A stretch of DNA of 64,000 nucleotides from Sphingomonadaceae bacterium 3R27E2-A (GCA_005503165.1 SCNT01000022.1:1-64000); one strand, 5' to 3'. Shown: positions 15,658 through 25,269, numbered from the stretch's first letter. Numbers and translations: made by a program. The notes: generated from the letters alone by a model not told the origin.

Positions 15658-17529
15658 CTAAGCCGCCCGCCGCTTGCTGTGCACCAATATTGCGGTCAGC
15701 GCCGCCGGGGTCACGCCATCGATGCGCCCCGCCTGTCCCAGCGTCTCGGGCCGCGCCCTGGTCAGCCGTTCGACCATCTCGCGCGACAGCCCGCCGATCG
15801 CGGCATAATCGAGCGCCGGGTCGAGCAATATCGCTTCGTTCGCCGCCAGCGAGCGCAACTCGGCCTCCTGCCGCGCGATATAGGGCGCATAATGCGCATC
15901 CTCGGCCAGCTCGGCGAGAATGGTCGCGTCGATCGCATCCAGCTCGGGCGCGAGCAAAGCCAGCTCGACCATAGTGACTTCGGGAAAGCGCAACAGGTCA
16001 ATCCGCCGCCGCGCTGCGCCATCGCCGGGCAGAGGGAGCCCGATCGCCGTATAATCCCCGGTCTTGACCGGCGCCTCGAGCAACGCCGCCGCCCGCGCCC
16101 GCTCGGCCATGCGCGCTTCGAACAGCGCCGCGGTCGCCGGCCGCACCAGCCGCTGCGCGATGCCCTTGGGCGTCAGCCGCGTCGCCGCATTGTCAGCCCG
16201 CAGCCGGAGCCGATATTCGGCGCGCGCGGTGAGCATGCGGTACGGCTCGGTCACCCCTTGCAACACCAGGTCGTCGACCATCACCCCGATATAGGATATG
16301 GAGCGGTCGAGGATCAGCGGCTCGCGCCCCTGCACCGCGAGCGCCGCATTGGCCCCCGCGACCAGCCCCTGCGCCGCCGCTTCCTCATAACCGGTGGTGC
16401 CGTTGATCTGCCCGGCGCAATAAAGTCCCCCGATCGCGCGCACCTGCAACGTCCGGTCGAGCGCGCGCGGGTCGATATGGTCATATTCGACGGCATAGCC
16501 CGGAACGGTCATCTCGACCGCCTCGAGCCCTTCCATGGTGCGCAGCATCGCGAGTTGCACATCGGCGGGGAGCGAGGTGGAAATGCCGTTCGGGTAGACG
16601 AGCTGCGAATCGAGCCCCTCGGGCTCCAGAAACACCTGATGCCCGTCGCGGTCCGCGAAGCGGTGGATCTTGTCCTCGATCGACGGGCAGTAACGCGGCC
16701 CCGCCGCGGCGATCGCCCCGGTGAACAAGGGCGAGCGGTGGAGATTCGCCGCGATTATCGCGTGGCTCTCGGCGTTGGTGCGCGTGATAGCGCAGAAAAT
16801 CTGCGGCACCGTCCGGCGATTGTTCCACGTGGAACAGGTCCAGTTCGCGCCCTCGGCGCTGTCCGACGGCTGTTCGGCCAGCCGCGCCCAGTCGATCGTC
16901 CGTCCGTCGAGCCGCGGCGGCGTTCCGGTCTTGAGCCGCGCCATCGGCAGGTCGGCACTGCGGAGCTGCTGCGCGAGCCGATGCGCCCCGGCTTCGCCGA
17001 TACGCCCACCCTCCATCCGCTCCTCGCCGCGGAACAGCCGCCCGCCAAGGAAGGTCCCCGTCGCGAGCACGACTGCCCCGGCCGCCAGCCTTGTCCCGTC
17101 ACCCAGTTCGAGACCCGCGACACGCGAACCATCCTCGGACAGGATCAGCGCCGCCGCCTCGCCCTCAACAACGGTGATCGCCTCTTCGGCGGCGAGCAGA
17201 TGCTGGATCGCCCGCCGATAGAGCTTGCGGTCGGCCTGGACACGCGGCCCCTGCACCGCTGCGCCCTTCGACGCGTTGAGCATGCGGTAATGAATCGCCG
17301 CCGCGTCGGCGGCGCGCGCCATCCAGCCGTCGAGCGCATCGACCTCGCGCATCAGATGCCCCTTGCCGAGACCCCCGATCGCCGGGTTGCACGACATCGT
17401 CCCGATCAGCGCGGGATCGAAACTGACGAGCGCGACCCGTGCGCCGAGCCGAGCCGCAGCGGCGGCGGCCTCGGTCCCGGCGTGCCCACCGCCGACGACG
17501 ATGACATCATATATTGTGCTGCTGTGCAT
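15658..17529 (-). CDS. mnmG: tRNA uridine 5-carboxymethylaminomethyl modification enzyme MnmG
   Basis: MnmG (GidA) works with MnmE to place the carboxymethylaminomethyl group on the wobble uridine of certain tRNAs, using FAD and methylene-tetrahydrofolate. The 623-residue product starts with an FAD-binding fold, [16 protein letters not shown], and shows the family blocks [14 protein letters not shown] and [17 protein letters not shown] chose the ATG at 17529 because family members begin a few residues before the FAD motif; an in-frame ATG at 17556 is possible. The coding sequence contains a perfect parS palindrome at 16821-16836, and another parS lies 52 bp upstream of the start. Confidence 0.97.
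   Translation of the reverse strand: MHSSTIYDVIVVGGGHAGTEAAAAAARLGARVALVSFDPALIGTMSCNPAIGGLGKGHLMREVDALDGWMARAADAAAIHYRMLNASKGAAVQGPRVQADRKLYRRAIQHLLAAEEAITVVEGEAAALILSEDGSRVAGLELGDGTRLAAGAVVLATGTFLGGRLFRGEERMEGGRIGEAGAHRLAQQLRSADLPMARLKTGTPPRLDGRTIDWARLAEQPSDSAEGANWTCSTWNNRRTVPQIFCAITRTNAESHAIIAANLHRSPLFTGAIAAAGPRYCPSIEDKIHRFADRDGHQVFLEPEGLDSQLVYPNGISTSLPADVQLAMLRTMEGLEAVEMTVPGYAVEYDHIDPRALDRTLQVRAIGGLYCAGQINGTTGYEEAAAQGLVAGANAALAVQGREPLILDRSISYIGVMVDDLVLQGVTEPYRMLTARAEYRLRLRADNAATRLTPKGIAQRLVRPATAALFEARMAERARAAALLEAPVKTGDYTAIGLPLPGDGAARRRIDLLRFPEVTMVELALLAPELDAIDATILAELAEDAHYAPYIARQEAELRSLAANEAILLDPALDYAAIGGLSREMVERLTRARPETLGQAGRIDGVTPAALTAILVHSKRRAA
16821..16836. other. parS centromere site 2
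   Basis: TGTTCCACGTGGAACA is a perfect 16-bp palindrome and a canonical alphaproteobacterial parS. It lies inside mnmG, where it encodes part of the protein as well. Confidence 0.95.
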
Positions 17530-17580
17530 GATTGTGGCGGCGTTTACACAGCCCACACAGAAGCGTCAAAACGTTGCTGA

Positions 17581-17596
17581 TGTTCCACGTGAAACG
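17581..17596. other. parS centromere site 3
   Basis: TGTTCCACGTGAAACG matches parS apart from the last base and one arm position. It is intergenic, just upstream of mnmG, about 7.4 kb from the DnaA boxes. Confidence 0.88.
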
Positions 17597-17644
17597 CTCA
17601 TGTACTTCAACGGGGGAAAGCGATCGCCTTCCCCCGTCGCCACG

Positions 17645-17932
17645 CTAGTGTGCGAACTGCGCGTTCAACCGGCCCTTGAGCCAAGTCGAAACGTCTTCGC
17701 CGTAGCCCGTCCAAGCGGCTTCACCCGAAAGACGAGCAACAATAAGTTTGTCGTTTGCATCCAAACAGGGTGTGAGACCGTCACGCACCTGAACGGCAGT
17801 CTGCGTGGTTTCAATAAACCACACCGATCCCTGCGCATGCCAGTGAACGGGATATGACTTGAGCTTCTTCGTCAAACAGGCATAATTCTGACCCTGTTTG
17901 TGAAGGTCGTACGTAACTACATATACTGACAT
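17645..17932 (-). CDS. Small Cas2/SinR-like protein
   Basis: This is a 95-residue protein that begins MSVYVVTYDLHKQGQNY, a beta strand ending in an Asp as in Cas2 and VapD-like ferredoxin-fold proteins, followed by a helix and strands (GSVWFIETTQTAVQVRD, DKLIVARL). Proteins like this have been labelled SinR family or hypothetical; the Cas2-like fold is inferred from the pattern. There is no CRISPR array or other cas gene in the window. The gene stands alone between mnmG and mnmE, with lower GC content than either neighbour, and has an AAAGGGCGAG ribosome site. A toxin-like or RNA-binding role is possible but not shown. Confidence 0.75.
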   Translation of the reverse strand: MSVYVVTYDLHKQGQNYACLTKKLKSYPVHWHAQGSVWFIETTQTAVQVRDGLTPCLDANDKLIVARLSGEAAWTGYGEDVSTWLKGRLNAQFAH

Positions 17933-18219
17933 GACTCGCCCTTTCTATGGCAAGCTAGAAAAAAGCCGAGCTTGACAGCGAGTCGACGGAGATTCATTAT
18001 CCCCGAGTCAATACGACTACGATTTCCGCACTCGGCTTGAGAACGCGGAAGCCGGAATCAGAAGCCGTCGTGGGTGGCCGCCCGCGGCGGCTTCTTCGAT
18101 TCAGACGTCATCGTTAAGGCTGAATTAAGCGGTTGGCGGAGTCAAGGCGATTCTTCATGTAGGGGGTCGGCTAGGACAGACCACCTACATATCGTGGCTA
18201 CCGCTTTTGTTCTCATACA
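17933..18219. other. Low-GC spacer between the Cas2-like gene and mnmE
   Basis: The 287 bp hold no convincing open frame. AAAGCCGAG near 17964 and CTCGGCTTG near 18033 are complementary and about 70 bp apart, and GAAGCCGTCG (18061) can pair with CGGCGGCTTC (18085), giving a hairpin without a long T run. The spacer may carry the promoter of the Cas2-like gene and a structured 3' end of mnmE mRNA. Confidence 0.35.
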
Positions 18220-19503
18220 TCATTTTCCGATGCAGAAACGTCCGAACAGGGCGTCGAGCATCTCCTCGACCCCCGCCCTTCCGGTGATCCGGTCGAGTGC
18301 GCGCCCTGCCAGCCGCAGCCGTTCGGCGAGGAGAATCAGGTCGCCCGCCTCGCGCGATCGGGGCTCGACCTCGAGCCACGCCTTTGCCTCGGCGAGCGCG
18401 TCGCGCTGTCGCCGGCGCAGCGCCGCCTCGCCCTCGCGCGGCAGTAAGGTGCGCGCCATCCCGACGATCATGCGGTGGAGCTTATCCATCCCCTCGCCCG
18501 TCGCCGCCGAAAGCGCCAGGTCGCAATGCGCCGCCTCGGCTTCGGCCGCGGCATCGCCCTTCCAGCGATCGGCCTGCGCCGCAATCAGGATCGTCCGTGG
18601 ATGATCGGGCGCTTCCCTCCGCGGCCCCAGCCACAGCAAGATATCCGCCGTCTCGACCGCCGCCTTCGCGCGGTCGATCCCGATCATCTCGATCGCATCG
18701 ACACTTTCGGCGCGCAGCCCGGCCGTATCCGAAAAGCGCATCGCGATCCCGTCGAGCGCCAGCGCGGTCTCGATCACGTCGCGCGTCGTCCCCCCCACCG
18801 GCGACACGATCGCGAGTTCTCGCTTCGCTAAGGCATTGATAAGGGTAGATTTACCAGCATTCGGTGGCCCCGCGATCACCACCGACAGCCCCTCGGCGAT
18901 CACCTCGGCCGCGGGCCGCGCCAGCCATTCGCCGAGCTCGACCGCCAAACCAGCCATGCCCGAGCGCAACCGCTGCGCGACGGCTTCGCCGACTTCGACA
19001 TCATCCTCGTCGGCGAAATTGAGCTCGGCCTCGGCCCCCGCCATCGACCCCAGCAGCCGGTCCTGCCACGCCTCAACCGCGCGCGACACATGCCCGCTCG
19101 CCATCGCCATCGCCTGCACACGCTGGCTTTCGGTCTCGGCCGCGAGCAGATCGGCGAGCCCCTCGGCCTCGGCAAGGTCGATCCTCCCATTGTCGAAGGC
19201 GCGCCGCGTGAACTCCCCCGCCTCCGCTCGCCGCAATCCGGGCAGCGCCGCGAGCGCCGCCTCGACCGCCGCCACGACGGCACGCCCGCCATGGAGGTGC
19301 AGCTCGGCCAGATCCTCGCCCGTCGCCGTTGCCGGCCCCGGAAACCACAGCAGCAGCGCCCGGTCCAGCGGTGCGCCGTCCGCATCCTTGAGCTCGGCCA
19401 GCGACGCCCGCCGCGGCGCGGGCAGTCTCCCCGCCAGGGCTTCCAGCGCCGCGCCGGCGCGCCGGCCGCTCACGCGCACGACGCCGATCGCCGCCGGCGG
19501 CAT
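18220..19503 (-). CDS. mnmE: tRNA modification GTPase MnmE
   Basis: MnmE binds methylene-tetrahydrofolate and GTP and forms the tRNA wobble-uridine modifying complex with MnmG. Visible are the G1 loop GPPNAGKSTLINAL, the switch II DTAG block and the invariant C-terminal FCIGK. The N-terminal homology (NDTIFALSSG) extends 11 codons upstream of the first in-frame ATG at 19503, to 19536, but the codon expected to be the start there reads GCG, one base away from GTG. No ATG, GTG or TTG occurs between 19503 and 19929. I give the ATG start; the true start may be a non-standard codon. With the homologous N terminus the length would be 438 residues, normal for the family. Confidence 0.9.
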   Translation of the reverse strand: MPPAAIGVVRVSGRRAGAALEALAGRLPAPRRASLAELKDADGAPLDRALLLWFPGPATATGEDLAELHLHGGRAVVAAVEAALAALPGLRRAEAGEFTRRAFDNGRIDLAEAEGLADLLAAETESQRVQAMAMASGHVSRAVEAWQDRLLGSMAGAEAELNFADEDDVEVGEAVAQRLRSGMAGLAVELGEWLARPAAEVIAEGLSVVIAGPPNAGKSTLINALAKRELAIVSPVGGTTRDVIETALALDGIAMRFSDTAGLRAESVDAIEMIGIDRAKAAVETADILLWLGPRREAPDHPRTILIAAQADRWKGDAAAEAEAAHCDLALSAATGEGMDKLHRMIVGMARTLLPREGEAALRRRQRDALAEAKAWLEVEPRSREAGDLILLAERLRLAGRALDRITGRAGVEEMLDALFGRFCIGK

Positions 19504-19547
19504 TCCGCTCGACAGCGCAAAGATCGTGTCGTTCGCCTCGCCTGGGT

Positions 19548-19838
19548 TCAGCTCTTGCGTCCCTTCGCGGACTTGTCGTCGGCATCGGCCGCCTTGCCCG
19601 CGCTGCTCATCAGTCCGCCGCCGAACTGGCTCATCAGCGACTGGATGAGCCCCAGCCCGCTTTCGCCCATCGGCACCCAGCTCTTGACCATCGTCTGGAC
19701 CATGTCGGGGGTGATGCCCTTCGCCATCAACTCCTTGACGCGGCTCAAATAGATCTCGTGCAGCGGCTCGAGGTCGGGCAGCCCGACCAGCCGCCGTGCT
19801 TCCTCGGGGGTGCAATCGATCTCGATATTGAATTTCAT
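19548..19838 (-). CDS. DUF6489 family protein
   Basis: This is a small 96-residue protein, MKFNIEIDCTPEEARRLVGL, with a helical core and a Lys/Asp-rich C-terminal tail. The pattern CTPEEARRxxGLPD is that of a conserved alphaproteobacterial family of unknown function (DUF6489). The ATG at 19838 is preferred over one ten codons upstream because the conserved region starts there. It ends about 10 bp before the region of mnmE homology and is likely cotranscribed with it. Confidence 0.8.
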   Translation of the reverse strand: MKFNIEIDCTPEEARRLVGLPDLEPLHEIYLSRVKELMAKGITPDMVQTMVKSWVPMGESGLGLIQSLMSQFGGGLMSSAGKAADADDKSAKGRKS

Positions 19839-19948
19839 CGCCGGTCTCCGCCCCGCAAAAAGCCTCACGCGCGCGCTTGAGCCGCGCCGCCGTGGCCGCT
19901 AGCTTCGCGCTTTCACCGCCAAGAAGCAAGAGTCAGGAGAGCCTCCGA

Positions 19949-20647
19949 ATGTCCGCGACCAACACGACCATCCCCGCGCTCGACGGCGAAGGGGAAATCC
20001 CCGCTTATGTCGCGCGCCCCGAGGCCGACAGCTCGCGCGCGATCATCGTCATTCCCGAGATTTTCGGGGTGAATGCGGGCATCCGCAAGAAATGCGACGA
20101 TTGGGCGGCCGAAGGCTATCTCGCGATCGCGCCCGACATCTTCTGGCGCTTCGCCCCGGGGGTCGAGCTCAATCCCGACGTCGAAGCCGAACTGCAGGAA
20201 GCCTTCGGCTATTTCGGCCAGTACGACGCCGACGACGGGGTCAGGGACATCGAAGCGGCGATCAAATGGCTGCACGGCCAGGGCGCGGCGAAGGTCGGCT
20301 GCGTCGGCTTCTGCCTCGGCGGGCGCCTCGCCTATTTGGCCGCGGCGCGCACCGACGTGAACGCCTCGGTCGGCTATTATGGCGTCATGATCGACCAGAT
20401 GCTGAACGAAAGCCACGCCATCGCGCATCCGCTGATGCTCCATATCCCGACCGCGGACCATCTGGTCGACCATGATGCCCAAAAGCGCATCCATGACGGC
20501 CTCGACCCGCACCCGAAGGTCACGCTTCACGACTATGCCGGCCTCGACCATGGGTTCGCCGCCACGACGGGCAATCGCCGCAACGAGGAAGGCGCGCAGC
20601 TCGCCGACGGCCGCACCCGCGCCTTCTTCGCGGAGCATCTGGCATGA
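19949..20647 (+). CDS. Dienelactone hydrolase family protein
   Basis: This is a 232-residue alpha/beta hydrolase. The catalytic Cys nucleophile sits in GCVGFCLGGR, with the acid and His expected at TADHLVDHD and LDHGFA; the early block IIVIPEIFGVNAGIRKKCDDW is typical of dienelactone hydrolases. Family members open lactone rings in chloroaromatic catabolism, but many chromosomal copies act on other esters, so the substrate is unknown. The ATG at 19949 follows a CAGGAGAG ribosome site. Its stop overlaps the start of the downstream NTF2-like gene (ATGA). Confidence 0.88.
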   Translation: MSATNTTIPALDGEGEIPAYVARPEADSSRAIIVIPEIFGVNAGIRKKCDDWAAEGYLAIAPDIFWRFAPGVELNPDVEAELQEAFGYFGQYDADDGVRDIEAAIKWLHGQGAAKVGCVGFCLGGRLAYLAAARTDVNASVGYYGVMIDQMLNESHAIAHPLMLHIPTADHLVDHDAQKRIHDGLDPHPKVTLHDYAGLDHGFAATTGNRRNEEGAQLADGRTRAFFAEHLA

Positions 20648-21042
20648 CCGCTCATTCCGGCCTCGCCGCCTGGCACGCCTATATGGCAGGCGGCGGCGAT
20701 CCGCAGGCCTTGCGCGAGCAGCTCGCCGAGGATGCGGTCTTCCATTCGCCCGTCGTCCACACGCCGCAGGCGGGTCGCGACAAGGTCTTCGCCTATCTAC
20801 ACGCCGCCAGCCATGTGCTCGGCGGCGAGAATTTCCGCTATCTGCGCGAAATCGTCGACGGCGACCAGGCGATGATCGAGTTCCAGAGCGAGCTCGACGG
20901 CATCCAGATCAACGGCGTCGACATCATCCGCTGGAATGAGGACGGAAAGATAAGCGATTTCAAAGTGATGGTACGCCCGCTCAAGGCGATCAACAAGGTC
21001 TGGGAGAAAATGGGCGAGATGCTCGCTGCCCAGGCAAGCTAG
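20644..21042 (+). CDS. NTF2-like (SnoaL-type) protein
   Basis: This is a 132-residue protein with the cone-shaped NTF2-like fold pattern: an N-terminal helix (LAAWHAYM), EDAVFHSPVV, a long middle helix and the sheet with IIRWNEDGKISDFKVMVRPL. Such proteins may be small isomerases, hydrolases or ligand binders; nothing here fixes the reaction. Translation is coupled to the hydrolase upstream by a 4-bp overlap, so the two probably act together. Its stop overlaps the stop of the convergent DUF1489 gene in the sequence CTAG. Confidence 0.8.
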   Translation: MTAHSGLAAWHAYMAGGGDPQALREQLAEDAVFHSPVVHTPQAGRDKVFAYLHAASHVLGGENFRYLREIVDGDQAMIEFQSELDGIQINGVDIIRWNEDGKISDFKVMVRPLKAINKVWEKMGEMLAAQAS

Positions 21043-21440
21043 ATCAGCATCAGCTCGGCGAGTTCGCGATACAGCTCGGGCGGCAGTGCGCCGATCCCGC
21101 TGCTATCCTCGACCCCCTTGGGCGCGTCGGCATCGGCCAGATAGCGCCAGCCCTGGTGCGCGCGCTTGGGCTGCGGATGGATGCGCTCGAGCGTCGCGGC
21201 ACAGACGATGTCGATCCGCCCGTCGTCGCGGTCATCGAAGCGCAATATCTCGACGCGCCCGACGAGCATATGCTTGACGATGAAATGCAGCTTGCCGCCG
21301 ACCAGCTCGTCGGCGCGCTTCGGCTTGAACCGCGTCGTGAAGCGCACCTCGCCGCTTTCGGCGCGCGACGCGATACGTGCGGCGAGCGCGGCATAATCGG
21401 AACAGCCGACCGCGACGCGGGTCATGTGGAGAGCGGGCAT
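21039..21440 (-). CDS. DUF1489 family protein
   Basis: This 133-residue cytoplasmic protein has the conserved run LHMTRVAVGC near the start, a basic central part (RFTTRFKPKRADELVGGK) and a block HQGWRYL. It belongs to a conserved alphaproteobacterial family of unknown function (DUF1489). No catalytic motif is visible to me. The gene is 30 bp downstream of the small DUF2007-like gene on the same strand. Confidence 0.85.
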   Translation of the reverse strand: MPALHMTRVAVGCSDYAALAARIASRAESGEVRFTTRFKPKRADELVGGKLHFIVKHMLVGRVEILRFDDRDDGRIDIVCAATLERIHPQPKRAHQGWRYLADADAPKGVEDSSGIGALPPELYRELAELMLI

Positions 21441-21470
21441 GATATCCAGATGGGGACGCCCGGGCGGGGT

Positions 21471-21902
21471 TCAATCGACTGGCGCGGCGGCCAGATAATA
21501 ATCGCCGCGCCCCTGCGGCGACGCCGGCGTCGTCATCGGCGCCATCAAGCCCATTACCATGGCCACGACGCCGTTCCCGGCCTGCATGTTGATGAAGGCC
21601 AGAGGCACGCCGATGGTGAGCCACACAATGGCCAGGACCTTGATAGTCCGGCGCCGCAAATCCTCGACAAATTCGCCCGGCTCGGCGGCAAATTCGCGCA
21701 GGACCGCGCTCGCGTCGCCATGTTGCGACGCTGGAACCGTCAGTCGAAAGCCACCTATGGCCACGATGTTGAGGGTGGTGCCCGCATAATATTCGCCGCC
21801 GACATGAACGATGATCCCCGCGGCATCGAGCATAGCGGCGACGGTCAGCGCCTCGCCGCGGCTCAGGAGATCGGCGATCGGAACCATCGCATCATCGGAC
21901 AT
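21471..21902 (-). CDS. DUF2007-like membrane protein
   Basis: The 143-residue protein has an N-terminal signal-transducing-like domain (ADLLSRGEALTVAAMLDAAGIIVHVGG, resembling DUF2007), a hinge and a C-terminal hydrophobic region (VLAIVWLTIGVPLAFINM and following) that likely forms one or two membrane helices. The start is the ATG at 21902, since the frame upstream overlaps rho in antisense reading. Its function is unknown. It is located directly downstream of rho. Confidence 0.68.
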   Translation of the reverse strand: MSDDAMVPIADLLSRGEALTVAAMLDAAGIIVHVGGEYYAGTTLNIVAIGGFRLTVPASQHGDASAVLREFAAEPGEFVEDLRRRTIKVLAIVWLTIGVPLAFINMQAGNGVVAMVMGLMAPMTTPASPQGRGDYYLAAAPVD

Positions 21903-21943
21903 GCGCCAGAGATGCGATGGCCACCGCCTCTTGTCCAGCGACC

Positions 21944-23200
<1,257 letters not shown>

Positions 23201-23393
23201 GGATAGATTCCGGGTATGAATTCAGGGAGATATCGGGACTAAGTTCGTTGCACCGGCTGGTGCCTATCCGGCCGTGGGACGACCGTTACTGATAGCTCGA
23301 CGCGAAGGCGCGCCGCCCGCCCGGAAGCGGGATTGATCGGCCCCTATAACCGGCGGTCAGCCAAGTCAATCGCGGCTGCGCCCGGCAGAGGGG
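23201..23393. other. Leader region of rho
   Basis: This is a non-coding stretch of 193 bp between hemJ and rho. On the minus strand it contains the GC-rich inverted stretch CTTCCGGGCGGGCGGC and a C-rich segment, as might be expected for a Rho-autoregulated leader. I see no specific promoter or riboswitch. Confidence 0.4.
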
Positions 23394-23843
23394 TCAGAAG
23401 GGGCGGACGACCGCGAGGATCACGATGATCGCCGCGGCGACCCCGGGGACCTCGTTCAGCAAGCGCAGCCGCGTTTCGGCCATCGGGCGCTCGCCCCTGG
23501 CGAGTTTCTTGGCATAGCCGGCCATCCAGCCATGATAGCCCGACAGGCCGAACACGAGCAGGAATTTGATCAGGAACCAGGGCTCGCTCCAATAACCGCC
23601 GTTGAAGGCGAGCATGAGCCCGAGGATCCAGACGATCGTCAGCGAAGGATCGAGAATGATGCGGAGCAACCGCCGCTCGCGATCGATCCACTTCTTGTCC
23701 TCGTCGGACCCGACCGCGCATTGATGATGATAGACGAAAAAGCGCGGCAACATGAACAGGCCGGCCATCAGGAAAATCACGAAGATCACATGGGCCGCTT
23801 TGACCCACAGGGTCGCCGATCCCAAAAAGCCCGCCAAGTCCAT
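23394..23843 (-). CDS. hemJ: Protoporphyrinogen oxidase HemJ
   Basis: HemJ is the quinone-dependent membrane enzyme that oxidises protoporphyrinogen IX to protoporphyrin IX. This 149-residue protein has four membrane helices, an early His in WVKAAHVIFVIFLMAGLFMLPRFFVYH and a later Lys in the block FLIKFLLVFGLSGYH, the residues that characterise the family. It follows hemE by 2 bp on the same strand, placing two haem-synthesis steps in one operon beside the origin. Confidence 0.93.
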   Translation of the reverse strand: MDLAGFLGSATLWVKAAHVIFVIFLMAGLFMLPRFFVYHHQCAVGSDEDKKWIDRERRLLRIILDPSLTIVWILGLMLAFNGGYWSEPWFLIKFLLVFGLSGYHGWMAGYAKKLARGERPMAETRLRLLNEVPGVAAAIIVILAVVRPF

Positions 23844-23845
23844 GC

Positions 23846-24868
23846 CTATCCCCGCACGCGTTTGATCAATCGCTCGACATGCGCAATCGGCGTGTCGGGC
23901 ACGATGCCATGGCCGAGATTGAAAATATGGGGACGCGAGGGGAAGGCTGCAAGGATGCGGTCGATCGCATTATCGAGCGCTTCGCCCCCCGCGACGAGCG
24001 CGAGCGGGTCGAGATTGCCCTGCACCGGCAGATGCGCCGGCAGATTGGCATCGGCCCAGGCCGGATCGACCGTCTCGTCGAGCCCGATCGCGTCGGCGCC
24101 GGCCTCCTTTGCATAGGCGGGCAGCTTGCTCCCCGCGCCCTTCGGAAAGCCGATCACCGGCGTGTCGGGATGCAGGGCCTTCAGCCGGCGGATCACCTCG
24201 ACGTTGGGCGCGATCACCCAGCGTTCGAACTGCGCGGGGCTGAGGCTGCCCGCCCAGCTGTCGAACAATTGCACCGCCTCGACGCCCTGTTCGATCTGGC
24301 CCGACAAATAGGTGACGCTGAGGTCGATGATCGCGTCGACGATCGCCTGGAAGCCTTGGGGATCGCCGAACGCCATACGCCGCGCGGCGGCCTGGTCCTT
24401 CGACCCCTGCCCCGCCACCATATAGGTCGCAACGGTCCAGGGGCTCCCCGCAAAGCCGAGGAAGGTCGTCTCGGGGGGCAGCGCCGCGGCGACGCGCGCG
24501 ACGGTCGCATAGACGGGATCGAGCCGCTGGTGCGCCGCCTCGAGCGAGGCGAGCGCGCTGTCGACCAGCGGCGGCGCGAGCCGCGGCCCCTCGCCTGCCT
24601 CGAACCACAGATGCTGGCCGAGCGCGTGCGGGACGACGAGGATGTCCGAAAAGAGGATCGAGCCGTCGAAGCCGAAGCGCCGGATCGGCTGCAGCGTCAC
24701 TTCGGCCGCGGCCTCGGGATCGTAGCAGAGCTCGAGGAAGCCACCCTTGGTCTCCCGCAGCGCGCGATATTCGGGCAGGTACCGCCCCGCCTGGCGCATC
24801 AGCCACAGCGGCGGGCGATCCTGCCGCACCCCGCGCAGCGTCGCGAGCAAGGCTTTGTGTGACGCCAT
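23846..24868 (-). CDS. hemE: Uroporphyrinogen decarboxylase
   Basis: HemE removes four carboxyl groups from uroporphyrinogen III to give coproporphyrinogen III. The 340-residue protein has the signature RPPLWLMRQAGRYLPEYR near the N terminus and the FLGFAGSPWTVATYM block. The ATG at 24868 has an AGAGGGA ribosome site; the frame upstream is open but lies in the origin region. In Caulobacter and many other alphaproteobacteria hemE borders the chromosomal origin, and here its start faces a cluster of DnaA boxes. Confidence 0.97.
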   Translation of the reverse strand: MASHKALLATLRGVRQDRPPLWLMRQAGRYLPEYRALRETKGGFLELCYDPEAAAEVTLQPIRRFGFDGSILFSDILVVPHALGQHLWFEAGEGPRLAPPLVDSALASLEAAHQRLDPVYATVARVAAALPPETTFLGFAGSPWTVATYMVAGQGSKDQAAARRMAFGDPQGFQAIVDAIIDLSVTYLSGQIEQGVEAVQLFDSWAGSLSPAQFERWVIAPNVEVIRRLKALHPDTPVIGFPKGAGSKLPAYAKEAGADAIGLDETVDPAWADANLPAHLPVQGNLDPLALVAGGEALDNAIDRILAAFPSRPHIFNLGHGIVPDTPIAHVERLIKRVRG

Positions 24869-25269
24869 CGGTGGTCCCTCTTTCTCTTCCATAATAATAT
24901 ATAAGAATATGGTGGTGGTTTGTTGGCGGGCGAAGAAGGCGGCTTTAGGCAGCGCCGCCGCCTTTGCCAACAGCTTGACTCGGCCAGGCTCCTTCTTCGA
25001 CGCGGAGTCGGACAGGCCCGTCCCCACTATTCACAGCCTGTGGATAAGAAACCCATGCTGTGGACAAGCCTTGGGGCGGAATCGACGCGGCCGGGGATGA
25101 ATACACCGTCCCGATTCTACCCCTGCGCTTGTCCGGAAACTTATCCACAGATGGAGTTTGGGCATCGTATCCTCCCCACCGCTTTGCCGCAGCGAGGATC
25201 AAACGGTCGCAACCCCAACCCCTACCTTCCCCGCTTGCCTTTCCCCGCGCCTTTGCCCCAAGTGCCATC
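24869..25269. other. oriC: Chromosomal replication origin (oriC), hemE-ppsR gap
   Basis: This 401-bp gap holds TTATCCACA DnaA boxes at 25039-25047 (minus strand, perfect) and 25141-25149 (plus strand, perfect), near matches at 25059-25067 (TTGTCCACA, minus) and 25027-25035 (CTATTCACA), and an AT-rich stretch at 24889-24910 that could be the unwinding element. Four GANTC sites (24977, 25005, 25079 and 25113) suggest control by a CcrM-type methylase. Genes to the left point left and genes to the right point right. The flanking order hemE, ori, ppsR, maf, aroE, coaE, dnaQ matches the Caulobacter origin as I recall it. I see no CtrA site of the TTAA-N7-TTAA type. Confidence 0.88.

Noticed and set aside
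17645-17932. CRISPR-Cas locus suggested by a Cas2-like protein
   Set aside because: No repeat-spacer array, cas1 or effector gene is visible anywhere in the window.
19504-19929. Use of the upstream ATG at 19929 for mnmE
   Set aside because: It would add over 130 residues that overlap the DUF6489 gene in another frame and resemble nothing in MnmE.
24869-25269. CtrA binding sites in the origin
   Set aside because: No TTAA-N7-TTAA pair is present, so Caulobacter-type CtrA control of this origin is not supported.
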